A stretch of DNA of 64,000 nucleotides from Citrus sinensis (Eukaryota > Streptophyta > Magnoliopsida > Sapindales > Rutaceae). The DNA lies in NCBI RefSeq assembly GCF_022201045.2, contig NC_068562.1, forward strand, positions 2,356,001 to 2,420,000, read 5' to 3'. Each line of letters opens with the position of its first letter. The stretch's first letter is position 1. A model generated the notes under the pieces. The model was not told where the DNA came from, searched no databases, and saw nothing but the letters and a program-made list of their open reading frames with translations. This document shows, piece by piece, positions 41,730 through 53,399 of this stretch. Position numbers and translations under genes: made by a program.

Positions 41730-43153
41730 GCTTCTCCACAGGAACTAACCTATCTATGTAAGGCAGGGAATAGAGTGATAAGCTATCACCTTATTCGGAA
41801 GCACAATTATCAACATGTCACTATTAACTCATTTTAAAACATGACAATCTGAATCATTTATGCCCCCAACAACTTCAGGTTTAAGTGAAATCACAAATTG
41901 GAGGATCATATTCAGGTTCCCATACGCATCCATTTTGCATTCTCCATCTTCTTGTTGTTTGAGGAAGCATGAAACACAATTCTTCATGCCTCTGTGTCAA
42001 AGCACCATGAAATCCGCTGCCTGCAGGGCCAGGAAGTGGCAGAATCCCATGCTGCTCCTTCTTCACATTGAAAACAAGAACTGAATGACATAATGCTTCC
42101 AATAGACATTCCCCTTTATGTAAAGCCTGCTGCTGGCTGTTTCCAGAAATCCAGCTCCGTGCTCATTGTCTCAGAAGTCCTCCTAGAGTTTGTACTTGAA
42201 GAGTAAGTTTTGAAAAAGATGGCTCATATATCGTCTAAAGCAACAGCAACAGCAACAGCACAAACAAGCACATAACTTGCATCAAAACCAAGTGTAGTAG
42301 GTTCATGTGCAAGTGCTATCACTGTGTCAGGTCCATGGATCAACTTAGGCGTGGGAAGCAATTTAAATTCCTCAGTCAAAGGATTGCATACGTAGTAGCG
42401 GCACTCTCCTTACGTTGGCAGCAAAGCAAGTGGTTTTGATACTGATAATACGAGGCAAGAATTCGAGATTGCGACTTGGATATCCATAAGCTTTTCGGTT
42501 GAATGAGAGGAAGTGGGGGTCTAAGCCCGGCTGTTGACAAATAAGACCGGAGATGTCTTTAAAGTACATAGTTTTGAATGTGAGCCAAAAAGTCACTGCA
42601 AATCCATTTGTTCCACCCTTTACAAACAGAATTAAACCTGCAGAGCGTTTTTGCTGGAAGAAAAGGGAGAGCATGCTCTTTAATAATATCTTTTCAGGCA
42701 TGCAAGCTTCTTCTGTTTCTGTAATCACCAATCATTTGAGCGGTTCAGCAAAGTAAAAGAAAGCGAGGCTAAAACGTTTAAAAGCATTTAGCATGTGTGA
42801 CAGTCAATTCTTGTATTTCAAACCTTCTGAATTAAGTGTATAAAATTTGTCCTACTTGTAGAGTTGAATCTTAACTCTTGCCAAAACAAATCTAATCCTA
42901 ATTCACACTAGCACCGCAGAAACATTAGAAAGAATGGAATCACTCAGTTTTCAAATCTCCATTCATCATCTTCACAAAAGATACTTTAAAAATTAAAACA
43001 TAGATCATCAAGGGAATACAGGGGTGCCCAGAATCTGAACAATTTTCCTTCAGCAAGTAGCAATTCCTTATGAAGAGAAACAAAGTTGTCGATGATCTCT
43101 TCATCATCCACAATGTCATTCTCTGAATTCATGTTATTCTCTAAATCCAACAT
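41730..43153 (-). pseudogene. F-box pseudogene, tandem copy of the gene at 37.6-39.2 kb
   Basis: All parts of the neighbouring F-box gene recur in order on the minus strand but out of frame. A leader exon starts at ATG 43153 (MLDLENNMNSENDIVDDEE). An F-box and ISGLICQQPGLDP block lies at 42372-42731. An ILPLPGPAGSGFHGALTQRH block lies at 41881-42102, and a C-terminal remnant at about 41740-41880. The TAG|GTATAATG acceptor before the leader and the intron between leader and main exon are retained. Downstream flanking similarity reaches about 41.5 kb, so this is a DNA-level duplication and not a retrocopy. Frame breaks fall in the F-box, after the ISIKTTC segment and before the ILVF-type segment. 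Confidence 0.88.
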
Positions 43154-43169
43154 TATACCTACAGTAAAA

Positions 43170-44552
43170 GCTTAATGAATTAGTCCAAATAACACTGTGT
43201 TCAACTTATTTGATAAATACACAAGTAATCTCAGACTGTAACCGAAAAAGAAAACATTTGCCGATAAAAATTGCAGCAATCAGAAGCATTAATCACTGAT
43301 AACATTAACTATGAGAATTTAATGACCAAAGAAAACCCTGCAAACTTTAATGACCGGAAGCGTGGTAGAAACTCAAATCAACACCACAACAACTTCAAGA
43401 TTCTATTCCTGCTTGATTGAGGAACAAAGTTTAATCCAAAAGGCTTTCATTTAGAAGATAACAATAATGAATTAAAGAAAAGAACAAAAAGCAACCCCAT
43501 ACAAGATGTAGAATGATAACTCTATATCCTTGTTGTGGCACCTTTTGTCTTTAGATCAGACCAGCAGCTTAATTCAATTAGAGATTAGTTAGCACAAACT
43601 ACAGCAAACAGAATTATAAGAAAAGGGGCCATTCAAAGATTACTTGGCGTACAAGGCACCAGATGAAGTGTGGAATGTCGCAAAAAAATCCTTTTTTAGT
43701 TGCCCTGTTATTCTTTTGTGATCCTCCATGTTTTCTCAGTAATCGGACATTAAAAAATTATTTTCGCAAATAAAAATAACTTCGTCCTTTTTTCTTTTTT
43801 CTCCTCTATTCGTTTAGTTAGAAAAAAAAAATACAAATAACATAAATGACCAAGCTACATAAAAAAATATGTAATTATTATTTAATACACGAAAATTATT
43901 AATTAGTGACATATAATTTAAAATATAAATTAAATTTCTTCGAGTCGTGACCCGAGAATTACGGTAACAGCAGACTTGACCAAAAATTGATAATCGCGAG
44001 GAGTGAAGACTTTATACCCTCCAGTCCTATGACTTTATTCGTATGCAGTATGCACCATCAATCAATCGTTCGTTAGACGGATAAATTTCAAATGAATCTG
44101 TTGGTGTATAATCTTCCCACGGAGAGCTGTCCCTTCGGTTTTTTAAAAGAACCAATCACACGCACGCTTTTAAGGGAAAAATCCTCTCCTGATATAAATT
44201 TTCATGAGTTTTTAATGATTTTGTATTATGTGTATTTAAATAATAATATAATATTATTTTTTATTTTTTTATTTATTAACTATCAATCACTCATGTATAA
44301 TTTTACTCAATAAAATATCAGATTATGAGAAAATCTTAACTCCTCATTTTTATTTTTTTTAGTTAGTATTAGTCAATAAAAGATAATTTTTTAAATCAAA
44401 GTCAACAAAAGAAAAAAGTCTTGGCCCTCCAAAAAACTATAATTATTTTTAATTTTTTTAGTTTGAAAATAGTCTTATCTGTTTGACGTAAATTTTCTGT
44501 AATGCTTACGCGCTTTTAAATTACACGCACAACGCTTATGACATGCGAAGTC
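43170..44552. other. AT-rich spacer
   Basis: Upstream flank of the F-box pseudogene followed by AT-rich DNA. Nothing supportable seen. Confidence 0.5.
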
Positions 44553-44568
44553 AAGTTCTTGCCAATTT

Positions 44569-44895
44569 TTTTTTTTTTTGAAGTCTGTTATACACAGATA
44601 TTACTGACATTACATCAAACATTACAATTAATATTTACAATCATACTATATAACTGGGACCACCACCATACATTGACACACTGAAGTATATGCCCAGATA
44701 TTTTAAACCCTCTCTAATATTCGAGGGGTGCCTGCTCCACTCACATTTCGTAAGGGAGAGACTGTCTCCACTCAATTAATTAATAATTGAGGAAGAACTG
44801 AAACTAACCTCCATAATGCTCTTATGGAGGCTCGAACCCTTGCACTCAACATTGTAAGTGCAAGGCTTCTCCCATTGGACCAAAGGCCCATTGGT
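44569..44895 (-). mobile_element. tRNA-derived SINE with 16-bp target duplication
   Basis: The element is flanked by perfect 16-bp direct repeats, AAGTTCTTGCCAATTT, at 44553-44568 and 44896-44911. On the minus strand it starts near 44895 with a box A-like region (complement of 44871-44888) and an excellent box B, GGTTCGAGCC (complement of 44829-44838). It ends in a poly(A) tail (plus-strand T-run from 44569). This is the expected structure of a pol III-transcribed SINE moved by LINE machinery. It has no coding capacity. Confidence 0.88.
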
Positions 44896-45000
44896 AAGTT
44901 CTTGCCAATTTACTGACACCTTAGCACACAAATATCAATCTCCATATGTTTTAAATAGTTGGAAATTCTTGGAAATTTTTAGCATAACTAATAGTGATTC

Positions 45001-45017
45001 AATAATAAACGCTTATT
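45001..45017. repeat. Left target-site duplication of the LINE
   Basis: AATAATAAACGCTTATT; the identical copy is at 48030-48046. Confidence 0.9.
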
Positions 45018-48000
45018 GGCCTCAGCGCGGAAAAGGCAGAACTCCTTTGGGTCCCTTCGCAACAATCAAGGAGAATGGTGCTCCAATTCTGAAGAGGTAG
45101 ATGTTTTAATAATTGATTACTTTAAAAACTTATTTACTTCTGATGGATGCCATACTGCCGAAGTAACTCAGTATGTGGATAAAAGAATTACTAGTGAGCA
45201 TAACTCTATGCTTTTAGCCCCTTTTTCTGCCATTGAAGTTAAGGAGGTGGTTTTCAGTATGCATCCGGATAAGTCACCAGGGCCCGACGGGATGAATCTT
45301 GCGTTCTACCAAAAGTTCTGGCACATTGTTGGTGAGGATGTAGTTATGGCTTGTCTAAATTTTATTAAGGACGGTTCCTTTCCGAATGGGCTAATGATAC
45401 TTCCATTGTTCTAATTCCCAAGAAGCAAAGACCTGAATGTTTATCGGATATGAGACCAATTGCTTTATGCAATGTGCTGTATAAAATTATTTCTAAAATG
45501 CTAGCTAACCGCATGAAATTAGTCCTTGATTTGATTATTTCAGATTCTCAAAGCGCCTTTATTCCAGGTCGAGCCATCACTGACAACGTCATCATTTCCG
45601 CTGAAATCATGCATTTCTTAAAGCGAAAGAGGCAAGGAAAAAATGGAGTGGCTGCTTTGAAAATTGATATGTCTAAGGCATATGATAGGATTGAGTGGGG
45701 TTGTCTTCAAGCTATGATGCTCAAGATGGGATTTGATGCGAGGTGGGTAGACTTAATCATGTTATGTGTGTCTACTGTCCAATATAATGTACTTCGTGAG
45801 GGTAAGGTGATTGGGCCGATTATTCCTTACCGAGGTCTTCGTCAAGGGGATCCTCTATCCCCGTATTTATTTATCATCTGTGCGGAAGGATTAAGCTCTT
45901 TAATTCGAAGAAAAGAAAGAGAAGGTTTGCTTCATGGAGTCACAGTTGCGAGAGGGGCCCCGGCAATCTCTCATCTGTTTTTTGCAGATGATAGCTTCCT
46001 TTTCTTTCGAGCAAATATCAACGAAGCATCCTTAATAAAGCAATTGTTGGCTGTGTATGGTCGAGCCTCTGGCCAAGTGGTTAACTTCAATAAGTCTTCA
46101 ATTTCCTTTAGTGCCAATGTGTTGGATGGGGTAATACGGCAAGTCTGTGATGTTCTTATGGTTACGGATACCACTAATCATGGAACTTATCTTGGCTTGC
46201 CATCCTATATCAGCAGAAAAAAGAAGGAAGTCTTCAGCTATATTCGGGATAAGCTCTGGCAAAGGCTTCAAGGGTGGAGTTCGCGGATGCTTTCTCGGGC
46301 TGGCAAAGAGATTTTGTTAAAGACAGTGGCTCTTGCTATGCCTAATTATGCTATGAGTATATACTTGCTACCCAAAGAGTTGTGTAGAGAATTAGAAGTG
46401 ATGATGAACTCCTTCTGGTGGCGGAGTAATCACAGTGGAAGAAAAGGGATTAATTGGGCTAAATGGGAATATATGTGTAAACCTAAAGGATGCGGTGGCC
46501 TTGGATTTAAACAGCTTCACCTATTCAACATTGCGATTCTAGGAAAACAGCTGTGGAGAATACTCACACGCCCTGATTCTCTTATGGCCAAAATCCTCAA
46601 AGCTCGATATTATCCACGAAAGTCTGTCTTTCAAACTTCTTTGGGCCACAACCCCAGCTATGTGTGGCGTTCTATTTTGGCTGCAAAAGATGTGGTGAGT
46701 CAAGGGAGTAGAGTGCAGGTTGGCAATGGAACAACGATCTCCATCAGCAAGACTCCTTGGCTGCCAGATCTCATGGATGGTTTTATTTCTTCTAATCTTC
46801 ATGAGGAGCTTGCTGCAGAATCAGTTAGTAGTTTAATGCTGACAAACCAACGAGTATGGGATTATGATGCGATTTCGGACATTTTCAACTCAAGAGACAA
46901 AGATTTAATCCTGCAGATTCCTCTTAGTTCCTGCCAAGATGAAGATGTGTGGTATTGGTTGGCTGACTCTCGAGGTTGCTATTCGGTTCGTAGCTGTTAT
47001 AAAATGTTAACTTCTACTTCCCCTGATCCCTTTGCGAGCGTATGGCGAAAGCTGTGGAAATTGAAAGTGCCAAACAAAGTTAAGAATTTCATCTGGCGAG
47101 CTGCGACCAATGTATTGCCTAATGCCACTAATTTGACATCCAAGAGGGTAGATATTCCCTCTACTTGTGCTGTATGTAATGCTCATGAGGAGACGGTTAC
47201 ACATGCTTTGATTGAGTGTAGTTTCGCTAAGTCTTGCTGGATCTCTTCCCCTGTGGGCTTTGTGGGCCACTGTTCTTCTTTCTTGGGGTGGTTGGATCAC
47301 ATCTTTACGCGTTGTGATAATGATGAGTGTAATGTTGCAGTAATGCTTTGCTGGAGAATTTGGATAAATCGCAATAACAGAGTATGGAATAACAAGTCTT
47401 GCTCAGTTCACCAGGTGCTTAATTCAGCTGGACATCTACTTTATCAGTGGCAGGCAGTAAAGAAGCAATTATATGATGTGAATGATGAGGGTCACGGGCT
47501 GGTTCATGGGGCATTGTGTTGGGAGAAGCCTAAGTTTGGATAGGTTAAGTGCAATGTGGATGCGGCTGTTTTTGCTTCTCAGGGAAGGATTGGGTTTGGT
47601 TGTGTGATCCGCAATTCGGAAGGTTGTTTTTTGGCAGCTCGGAGTGCTGGAATGACAGGAAGCTTTGGAGCACAAGAGGCAGAAGCACTTGGGATTCGAG
47701 AAGCTCTCAGCTGGATTAAAGAAATGCAGTTTCCTTGTGTTATTATAGAAATGGACTGTTTACAAGTGTTTCGAGCTTTGGCCGAGGAGGTTGCAGGTCT
47801 AAATGGGTTTGGTCTAATTATCGAAGATTGTCGGGCTCTTGTTAATTCTATAGGAGAAGTGCAATTCTCGTTTGTGCGTCGGTCTGCGAACTTTGCTGCT
47901 CACTCTGTGGCACGAGCAGCAAGTTCTTTGTCAGGTCCCCAGGAGTGGAACATCATTCCACCTCTATGGTTATTGAATAATCTGTAATCCTTTTGTTTAA

Positions 48001-48029
48001 TGAAAATTATTCCATTTCAAAAAAAAAAT
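45018..48029 (+). mobile_element. 5'-truncated plant L1-type LINE
   Basis: The ~3.0-kb insertion is bounded by perfect 17-bp target duplications and ends in a short poly(A) tail (48019-48029). It contains the C-terminal part of the LINE polyprotein: reverse transcriptase, a zinc-finger-like segment and an RNase H domain. ORF1 and the endonuclease are absent. Truncation at the 5' end is the usual result of incomplete target-primed reverse transcription. Perfect duplications and only two visible coding breaks suggest a fairly recent insertion. Confidence 0.93.
45019..47987 (+). pseudogene. LINE reverse transcriptase / RNase H polyprotein, broken
   Basis: The frame opens at the left end of the element and runs to about 45414. 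It includes the RT motif DKSPGPDGM. A one-base shift near 45390 moves the reading to the frame that stays open to 47543. That segment has FIPGRAITDN, KIDMSKAYDRIEW, GLRQGDPLSPYLF and the catalytic box HLFFADDSFLF. A zf-RVT-type stretch follows, with VPNKVKNFIWRA and CAVCNAHEETVTHALIEC. A TAG at 47541-47543 interrupts the protein within the KFG..VKCNVDAA segment. The same frame then continues to 47987 with a plant RVT_3-type RNase H domain (GFGCVIRNSEG, AEALGIREAL, FVRRSANFAAHSVAR). The element cannot encode a complete protein. Confidence 0.92.
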
Positions 48030-48046
48030 AATAATAAACGCTTATT
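48030..48046. repeat. Right target-site duplication of the LINE
   Basis: Exact copy of 45001-45017, directly after the poly(A) tail. Confidence 0.9.
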
Positions 48047-48204
48047 TATGAAACCACCCTTTTTTCTTGATTGAATTGAACAGAACCCAAATTTTAACAA
48101 ATAACATCTGATTAATATCTATTTGATCCCATTTTTAATTAAAATTGAATTGAATTAAAAACAATTAACAATACATGCAATTCCATATCAAAATAAAACT
48201 GATC

Positions 48205-48375
48205 CAGGATGTAGCGCAATGGTTTTCAAACAACTTTATCTAACTAACCACCATAGTTCAAATTCTAGAAGAGGAAGAGGGTTAAAAATTGATTTAGGCT
48301 TTCCTCATCACAAAATTCTTCGCAAGTTCTCCGTGAAGGACCTATTTGAGCACAGGATATTCAATCAATAAATAT
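48205..48375 (+). mobile_element. Possible diverged SINE
   Basis: A box A-like GTAGCGCAATGG (48211-48222) and a box B-like AGTTCAAATTC (48255-48265) have tRNA-like spacing, as in plant tRNA-derived SINEs. No target duplication or tail was resolved, so this remains a weak call. Confidence 0.35.
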
Positions 48376-48706
48376 GCATTACCTACTGCTAATCATAAAT
48401 TGTATGACCCTCCATAGGCACAGCTTAAAAGCACAGTTCAAATCATAATCATAACCATATTGACATAAAAATAAGGACACCAATTATCCATGCACAAATA
48501 TAAAACTCAAAACCATAGAATCTTTTACACTTTGTATTAGAATGAGTAAAACATATGCAATTAGTGAATCACGGAGGTATGTACCTGCATGCATAAAAGC
48601 TCTGCTAAGGACAAACCCAATGAATTCACATTCTACATGGGACCCAAAACACAAGGACCTGATTTCTCGCTCTTGACTTATCAGTCTATAAGCAGAGAGA
48701 AGGTAC

Positions 48707-51108
48707 CTAAATATCAACAAGACTATTCACGTAAGGCACAACCCTCCTTTTACCATCGTCAGATTCATTTCCCAAGTGTTTAGTTTCTTTTGTCTTCAGG
48801 TTGTACGAATAAAGTGCTTTCCCTTTGCGTAGGATCACAGTATCATTCACAAGCAGTGATACCTCCTCAGGATAACCTTCAGCAAAAACAGATCTATCTA
48901 AAGTGAACAGATGTGATTCCCAAGCCTTGATGTTACTATACATCTGCATTGTATTAGCGTAGGCATTAGACAGCAATTGCACAGACAGATTTTGACGGAG
49001 TATACTGGCTGTACAAAACTTCCCATCCATCACACCCAAGGTCCCGTGGCCATTGTGGATCTGTGACCGCTCTGCTGACAGATCAAAAGCAAGAATTCTA
49101 TTATTCCTTCCAGCCCAATAAACAATCCCATTCGTATAAACACCTGATCGTGGCAGGATTTTTAAATTGCCGAGGAAAATCTCCCCCGAAGTTTTCCAGG
49201 ATTTGTCGCAGGAGGAATAAATCTCAAATTCGTATCCATCAAGTTCAGATGGAAAGGCACAAACCAGTTTGTATTCAGCTGCAAAGTTCAATATTGAGGG
49301 TTCAAAGATAAGCACGACAGCAGGATCAGAGCCATGATCATTATTGGGTTTAGGAAGCTTATGCCAATGTTTGGTAGCAGGATTGCAGATGTAGTAAGGA
49401 TTGTATCCACTGTGACCCTGGCAGCAAAGTAGTCCATTGGAGGAGCTCCTAATGTCAACTGGTTCAGGCAAAAAACTCAAAGATGGATCTGGAACACCAT
49501 AGGCTATTGGGTTGAGGGAAATAAATGATGGTTCGCTGGTGGATGACTGGGAAAAGAAGCCTGACAAATTACGGAAGGAATAAGACTGGTTGTGGACAAA
49601 GAATGGGGTCGCAATCAAGTACTTCCAGTCACGACAAACGCCTCTGCACCTGAGAAGTGACTTAGCAGGAAGGAATTGAAGGGCATGCTCCCTTATAATA
49701 TCCTTGAGTTCCATGTAGATCTTGTTATTGCTGCTTTTCATAAACACAGTTGCATTCTTCCCCTTATCCATATTTATCTGCGACCAAACTCAAAGTTAAT
49801 CAGCAAGCCTGCTACGGATATGAATAGATATTGAAAAGGGAAATATTTCCTGGTTCATCTGAACTCTTAAAAGATGGAAAATAATTCAGGATACATGTCA
49901 TAGTTGTGGATTTTAGTTCTTTACTTCAATTCAAATGATTCACTATAAACTTTTAGTGAAATAACCAAACCAATGCTTCATTCTGGTATTTCCAAATTAG
50001 TGCAACTTTAACATTTTTCCCACATTTCACAAACAGTAATGTACTTGAAAGACCACAACTGCACTTGTATCAAGGTGATAACTATTTCATAGATCAATTT
50101 GAAATGAGATCTTTATCAGCATTTTTGGCCAAGTTGATAGGGTTGACAAATAGAACATTGCAATAGTGAACTTAAAGAAAGAACAGAATTACTCATAATT
50201 AACATTTACAGACAACAATACTCCAATTCAAATGAGTCGAACAACTTAAAACAAATTTTGGTTTAGAGTTGAAAAGGCGTCAACAAGTTCTCCAAACAGG
50301 CACTCCTAAGTGCCTGTCAATACTCAGTCTTCAATAATTCATAAACATATATTTCCATTTGCAAGAAACATTTTTGTACAGTATCCATCCACAATCCTTT
50401 CGTCTAATGAACATCGTGATATTTCAGTTTTATTCTTTTTTATAACTTCTGTTTTTTCTTTTCAGCTCTCTTGCCAAATCTTCTCCCTCTATCCGTTTCT
50501 TTTCAACAAAAAGAAACACAATTTTAACAATTAACTCAGTTCACATCGATCAAATAATAGCGGTAGGGCTCTGTTCCTTAGGTACAAAGCTAGCAAATTC
50601 AATCATTCATAAACAATGAGACTGTTTTTTACTCTTAGAGTCCATTGACCATTATCCATCCCAAACCCACACTGATTGAAATACTTTTACTCCACAACTG
50701 TTCTTCTTCTTTTTTTTTTTTTGTCTTCTCTTCTTTTCCTCTAGTTTCCCATTAACAAACAAAAAGCTACATAAATCTGTCACGATCAATTTAACAGAAC
50801 AATAATTTTGTGTTGATAATCAAACTAACAAACCAGCTGGAGAGAGCCGAAAATGCAAATATTCAATTTAGCGCTTCTGTTTTTTAAACTTGTTTTCTTT
50901 ACTTTTCCTCTATTTTTCTTAGCAACTAAACAATCCATGTAGATGAATGACCACAGATACAAAGATCAACTAAACGGGCAGTAGCAGACACTAATCACTG
51001 CGCTTAGATGAAAATAATCGCTATTAAGAAAAAGATTACCAAAGAATCAAGGATTAATCGCAATTAAAGACTGATGATTGAGTTAAAAAGTCATACCTTA
51101 CTGGCCAT
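48707..51108 (-). CDS. F-box protein, second family member
   Basis: Putative SCF substrate receptor related to the F-box gene at 37.6-39.2 kb. They share LPAKSL, GLLCCQ, YICNPATKHWHKLPKPN and FEPSILNF-type blocks. The main exon is 48707-49777. Its first internal ATG (49771, MDKGKNATVFM) could start a 354-aa protein. However, a 12-nt upstream exon (51097-51108) encoding MASK has a good donor (AAG|GTATGA). It joins in frame to the acceptor at 49778-49779, giving MASKINMDKGK and 360 aa across a 1.3-kb intron. I prefer the longer model because both splice sites and phase agree. The F-box region is ~residues 25-65 (IIREHALQFLPAKSLLRCRG). The copy seems intact, unlike the one at 41.7 kb. Confidence 0.88.
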
Positions 51109-51119
51109 GACAGCTATGG

Positions 51120-52600
51120 ACTCGAGAGTTGAGCGATGGCAGAAGGCAATTTGATTCGTTTTAGGTCTTATATGCTAAAAGGGGTCTCTTACACCAAATC
51201 ACCCCTATCGTTTGTCCAAAAACTCATAAAAATAAGAAGTTTCGTAATTTGATCACCTAAATCCCTATAGTTTTTAATTTTTCTCGAACAAGTCCTTTGA
51301 CTTGATTGACCTTAAATTCAATATTGAGTTATTGTATCTTAATTGTATTGTGTCAAATTTAAGCAAATATAGATACAACTCATTTATTAATAATTTCAAA
51401 ATATCAAAATACAGATACAATCTATTTATTAATTATGTTGATTCATTGAATATATTTAATACGAAAAAATAAAAATAAGTTTAAAGCATGAGAAATATGT
51501 CAATCAATTGTTAAAAACAATCATAAATAAGCTAACATGATATAAATACGAAATAAATAATTTTATAACATAATATAGTTTTAACATGACTACTTAATTT
51601 ATCGTTCATATTAATTTTTTTTAATAATATTATCATATATTAATTGATATTCGTGTCATAAATGCGTAATCATATTAAAGTGATCGAACATTAATATGAC
51701 ACAATCATTTATAATATTTATTAATCGTATTAATATTTGTCAATATAATTTAAAGCGGTATTATATTCGTGTCATGAAATCATATCATGACTCATTTTGC
51801 CAGCATTAATTCAACTTCCCTTCTGTTTTTTTTTTTATTTTTTTAATCTTTTCTTTGGTGCATTTACAAACATAAATTATGCAAGCAGCAAATTTCTCTT
51901 CTTATAGTGTCTTTGGAGTGCAAAATTTATCTTTTGACACTTCTACAAACACCACCAAATAACTGGGTCGATGGTCAAACAGTCAAAGGAATTGTGTGAA
52001 AAAAATGAAATGTGAAATAATGAAATTGGGATTTTTCTGGTTTGAGTTTTATTTTAAATACAGTAAGTACTTGGGTGTATACTTTTTCGCTTGACTTGGA
52101 CGCGAGCAACTAGTACGGGCCTAGACTTGGTCTAGAAAAATGTATAAATTAATTCAATTTAAAATATAATTTAATGAGTCTAGCAATGTCACCTTTAAAG
52201 TACTATATTTAGCAATTCATACAGCGTTAGATGATTGTAAGGTTAATAAAAATCAATAAAATTCTTATCATTTGATGGTGCGTAAGATATGAGGTATGAT
52301 GCTTCATGGAAGAGTCAGAGTCTAATATAATATATGTCCAATATAATTCATTAATAAAGTCGATGTTTAATAATTTTAATCAACAAGCGTTGGATAAAAT
52401 TATTGTAGCTTCAAAATAATAGCCGTTAAATGTTAATCAAAATACATTAGAATTATGGGTCACGACGCATCTTTAACAAAATGAAGCTACAACTAACATA
52501 CCTTGAAAAACAATATGAAGTTGAATTAATTTAATAAGGAAACATCTACTCCTCCACAATATGAAAATGTGAGTAATTACCAATTACACAGGGCAAAATG
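51120..52600. other. AT-rich spacer
   Basis: Upstream of the second F-box gene. Strongly AT-rich between 51.3 and 52.5 kb. No feature supported. Confidence 0.5.
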
Positions 52601-52707
52601 CACGCATTAAATCCATTTGAAAATGGAATTGAACCATGGCCACAGAGTCACAGACAGAAGATAGGATTGTATTGTGTTGCGGCCCATGCCCCACAGCGTA
52701 GCAAATC

Positions 52708-53232
52708 TTAACCAAAACATTGATCACTTGGGAGAGGCCCTGGAAGTGATCCCTGCTGAAAAAACTGTAAACCGAAAACAACAAAAATGACAAGCAAAGT
52801 TAAGTAGGAAAAACCCTCAACAGCACCCAATAGACCATAAGGTCCACTAGGCAGACCAGAGCCAGTTTGAGATTTTGTATACAAAGACCAACCAACAATT
52901 CCCACAACGGCTAGGTAGCTGAGGCCCTCGAGTGCACCAATGGAGCCACCAGGCCCGGGGGGGAGACCGCAGCCAGTAGTCTTGAGTGTGTAAAGAGACC
53001 AGGCGATCACTGGGGTTGAGACCAAACCACCGGCTATTGCTGCTTTTTCTGCGAGGCCGTCACTGCTCTCTTTTGCCATGCTCAGAACCTTGAGCCTGAT
53101 GAGTAGGGAGCGAGGTTTGGTTTTCCTGATCCTCCTGCATGTGGGGTTGGAGGTTTTCTGTTGTTGTGATGGTACTAGTGAAGTTACGGGACATGGTGGC
53201 GATGCTACCAAAAACATCTTCGAAGCTACCAT
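52708..53232 (-). CDS. Plastid-targeted membrane protein with internal repeat, function unknown
   Basis: Single exon of 174 aa from ATG 53232 (MVASKMFLVASPPCPVTSLV). The start is chosen because the frame upstream has no ATG and the context GACATGG is good. The first ~60 residues are Ser/Thr/Arg-rich and nearly free of acids (KTSNPTCRRIRKTKPRSL), as in a chloroplast transit peptide. The rest has three hydrophobic spans (around TPVIAWSLY, YLAVVGIVGWSLY and YLTLLVIFVVFGLQFF). A repeated segment of type TGxGLPxGPxGxxGAxEGxSYL occurs twice, and a shorter GSLPGPLPS ends the protein. I think it is a conserved thylakoid or envelope protein but cannot name it. A CT run (53347-53366) lies in the probable leader region. 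Confidence 0.8.
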   Translation of the reverse strand: MVASKMFLVASPPCPVTSLVPSQQQKTSNPTCRRIRKTKPRSLLIRLKVLSMAKESSDGLAEKAAIAGGLVSTPVIAWSLYTLKTTGCGLPPGPGGSIGALEGLSYLAVVGIVGWSLYTKSQTGSGLPSGPYGLLGAVEGFSYLTLLVIFVVFGLQFFQQGSLPGPLPSDQCFG

Positions 53233-53399
53233 GTCAATTTTATGGGTTATGGTGCTGGTGCGACTTCTTAGTGCGTTATCCTCCTTTTGTGACAAAATCG
53301 TAAGGCTGAATTCTTATATTCTTAAAAATTATTAATAAAGTACAACTCTCTCTCTCTCTCTCTCTACGACTGAGGACTTATTGGATGGGTGAACATATG

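Noticed and set aside
52708-53295. Longer 195-aa start for the plastid protein
   Set aside because: The upstream start would need a TTG codon. The first ATG at 53232 has good context and a transit-like leader.
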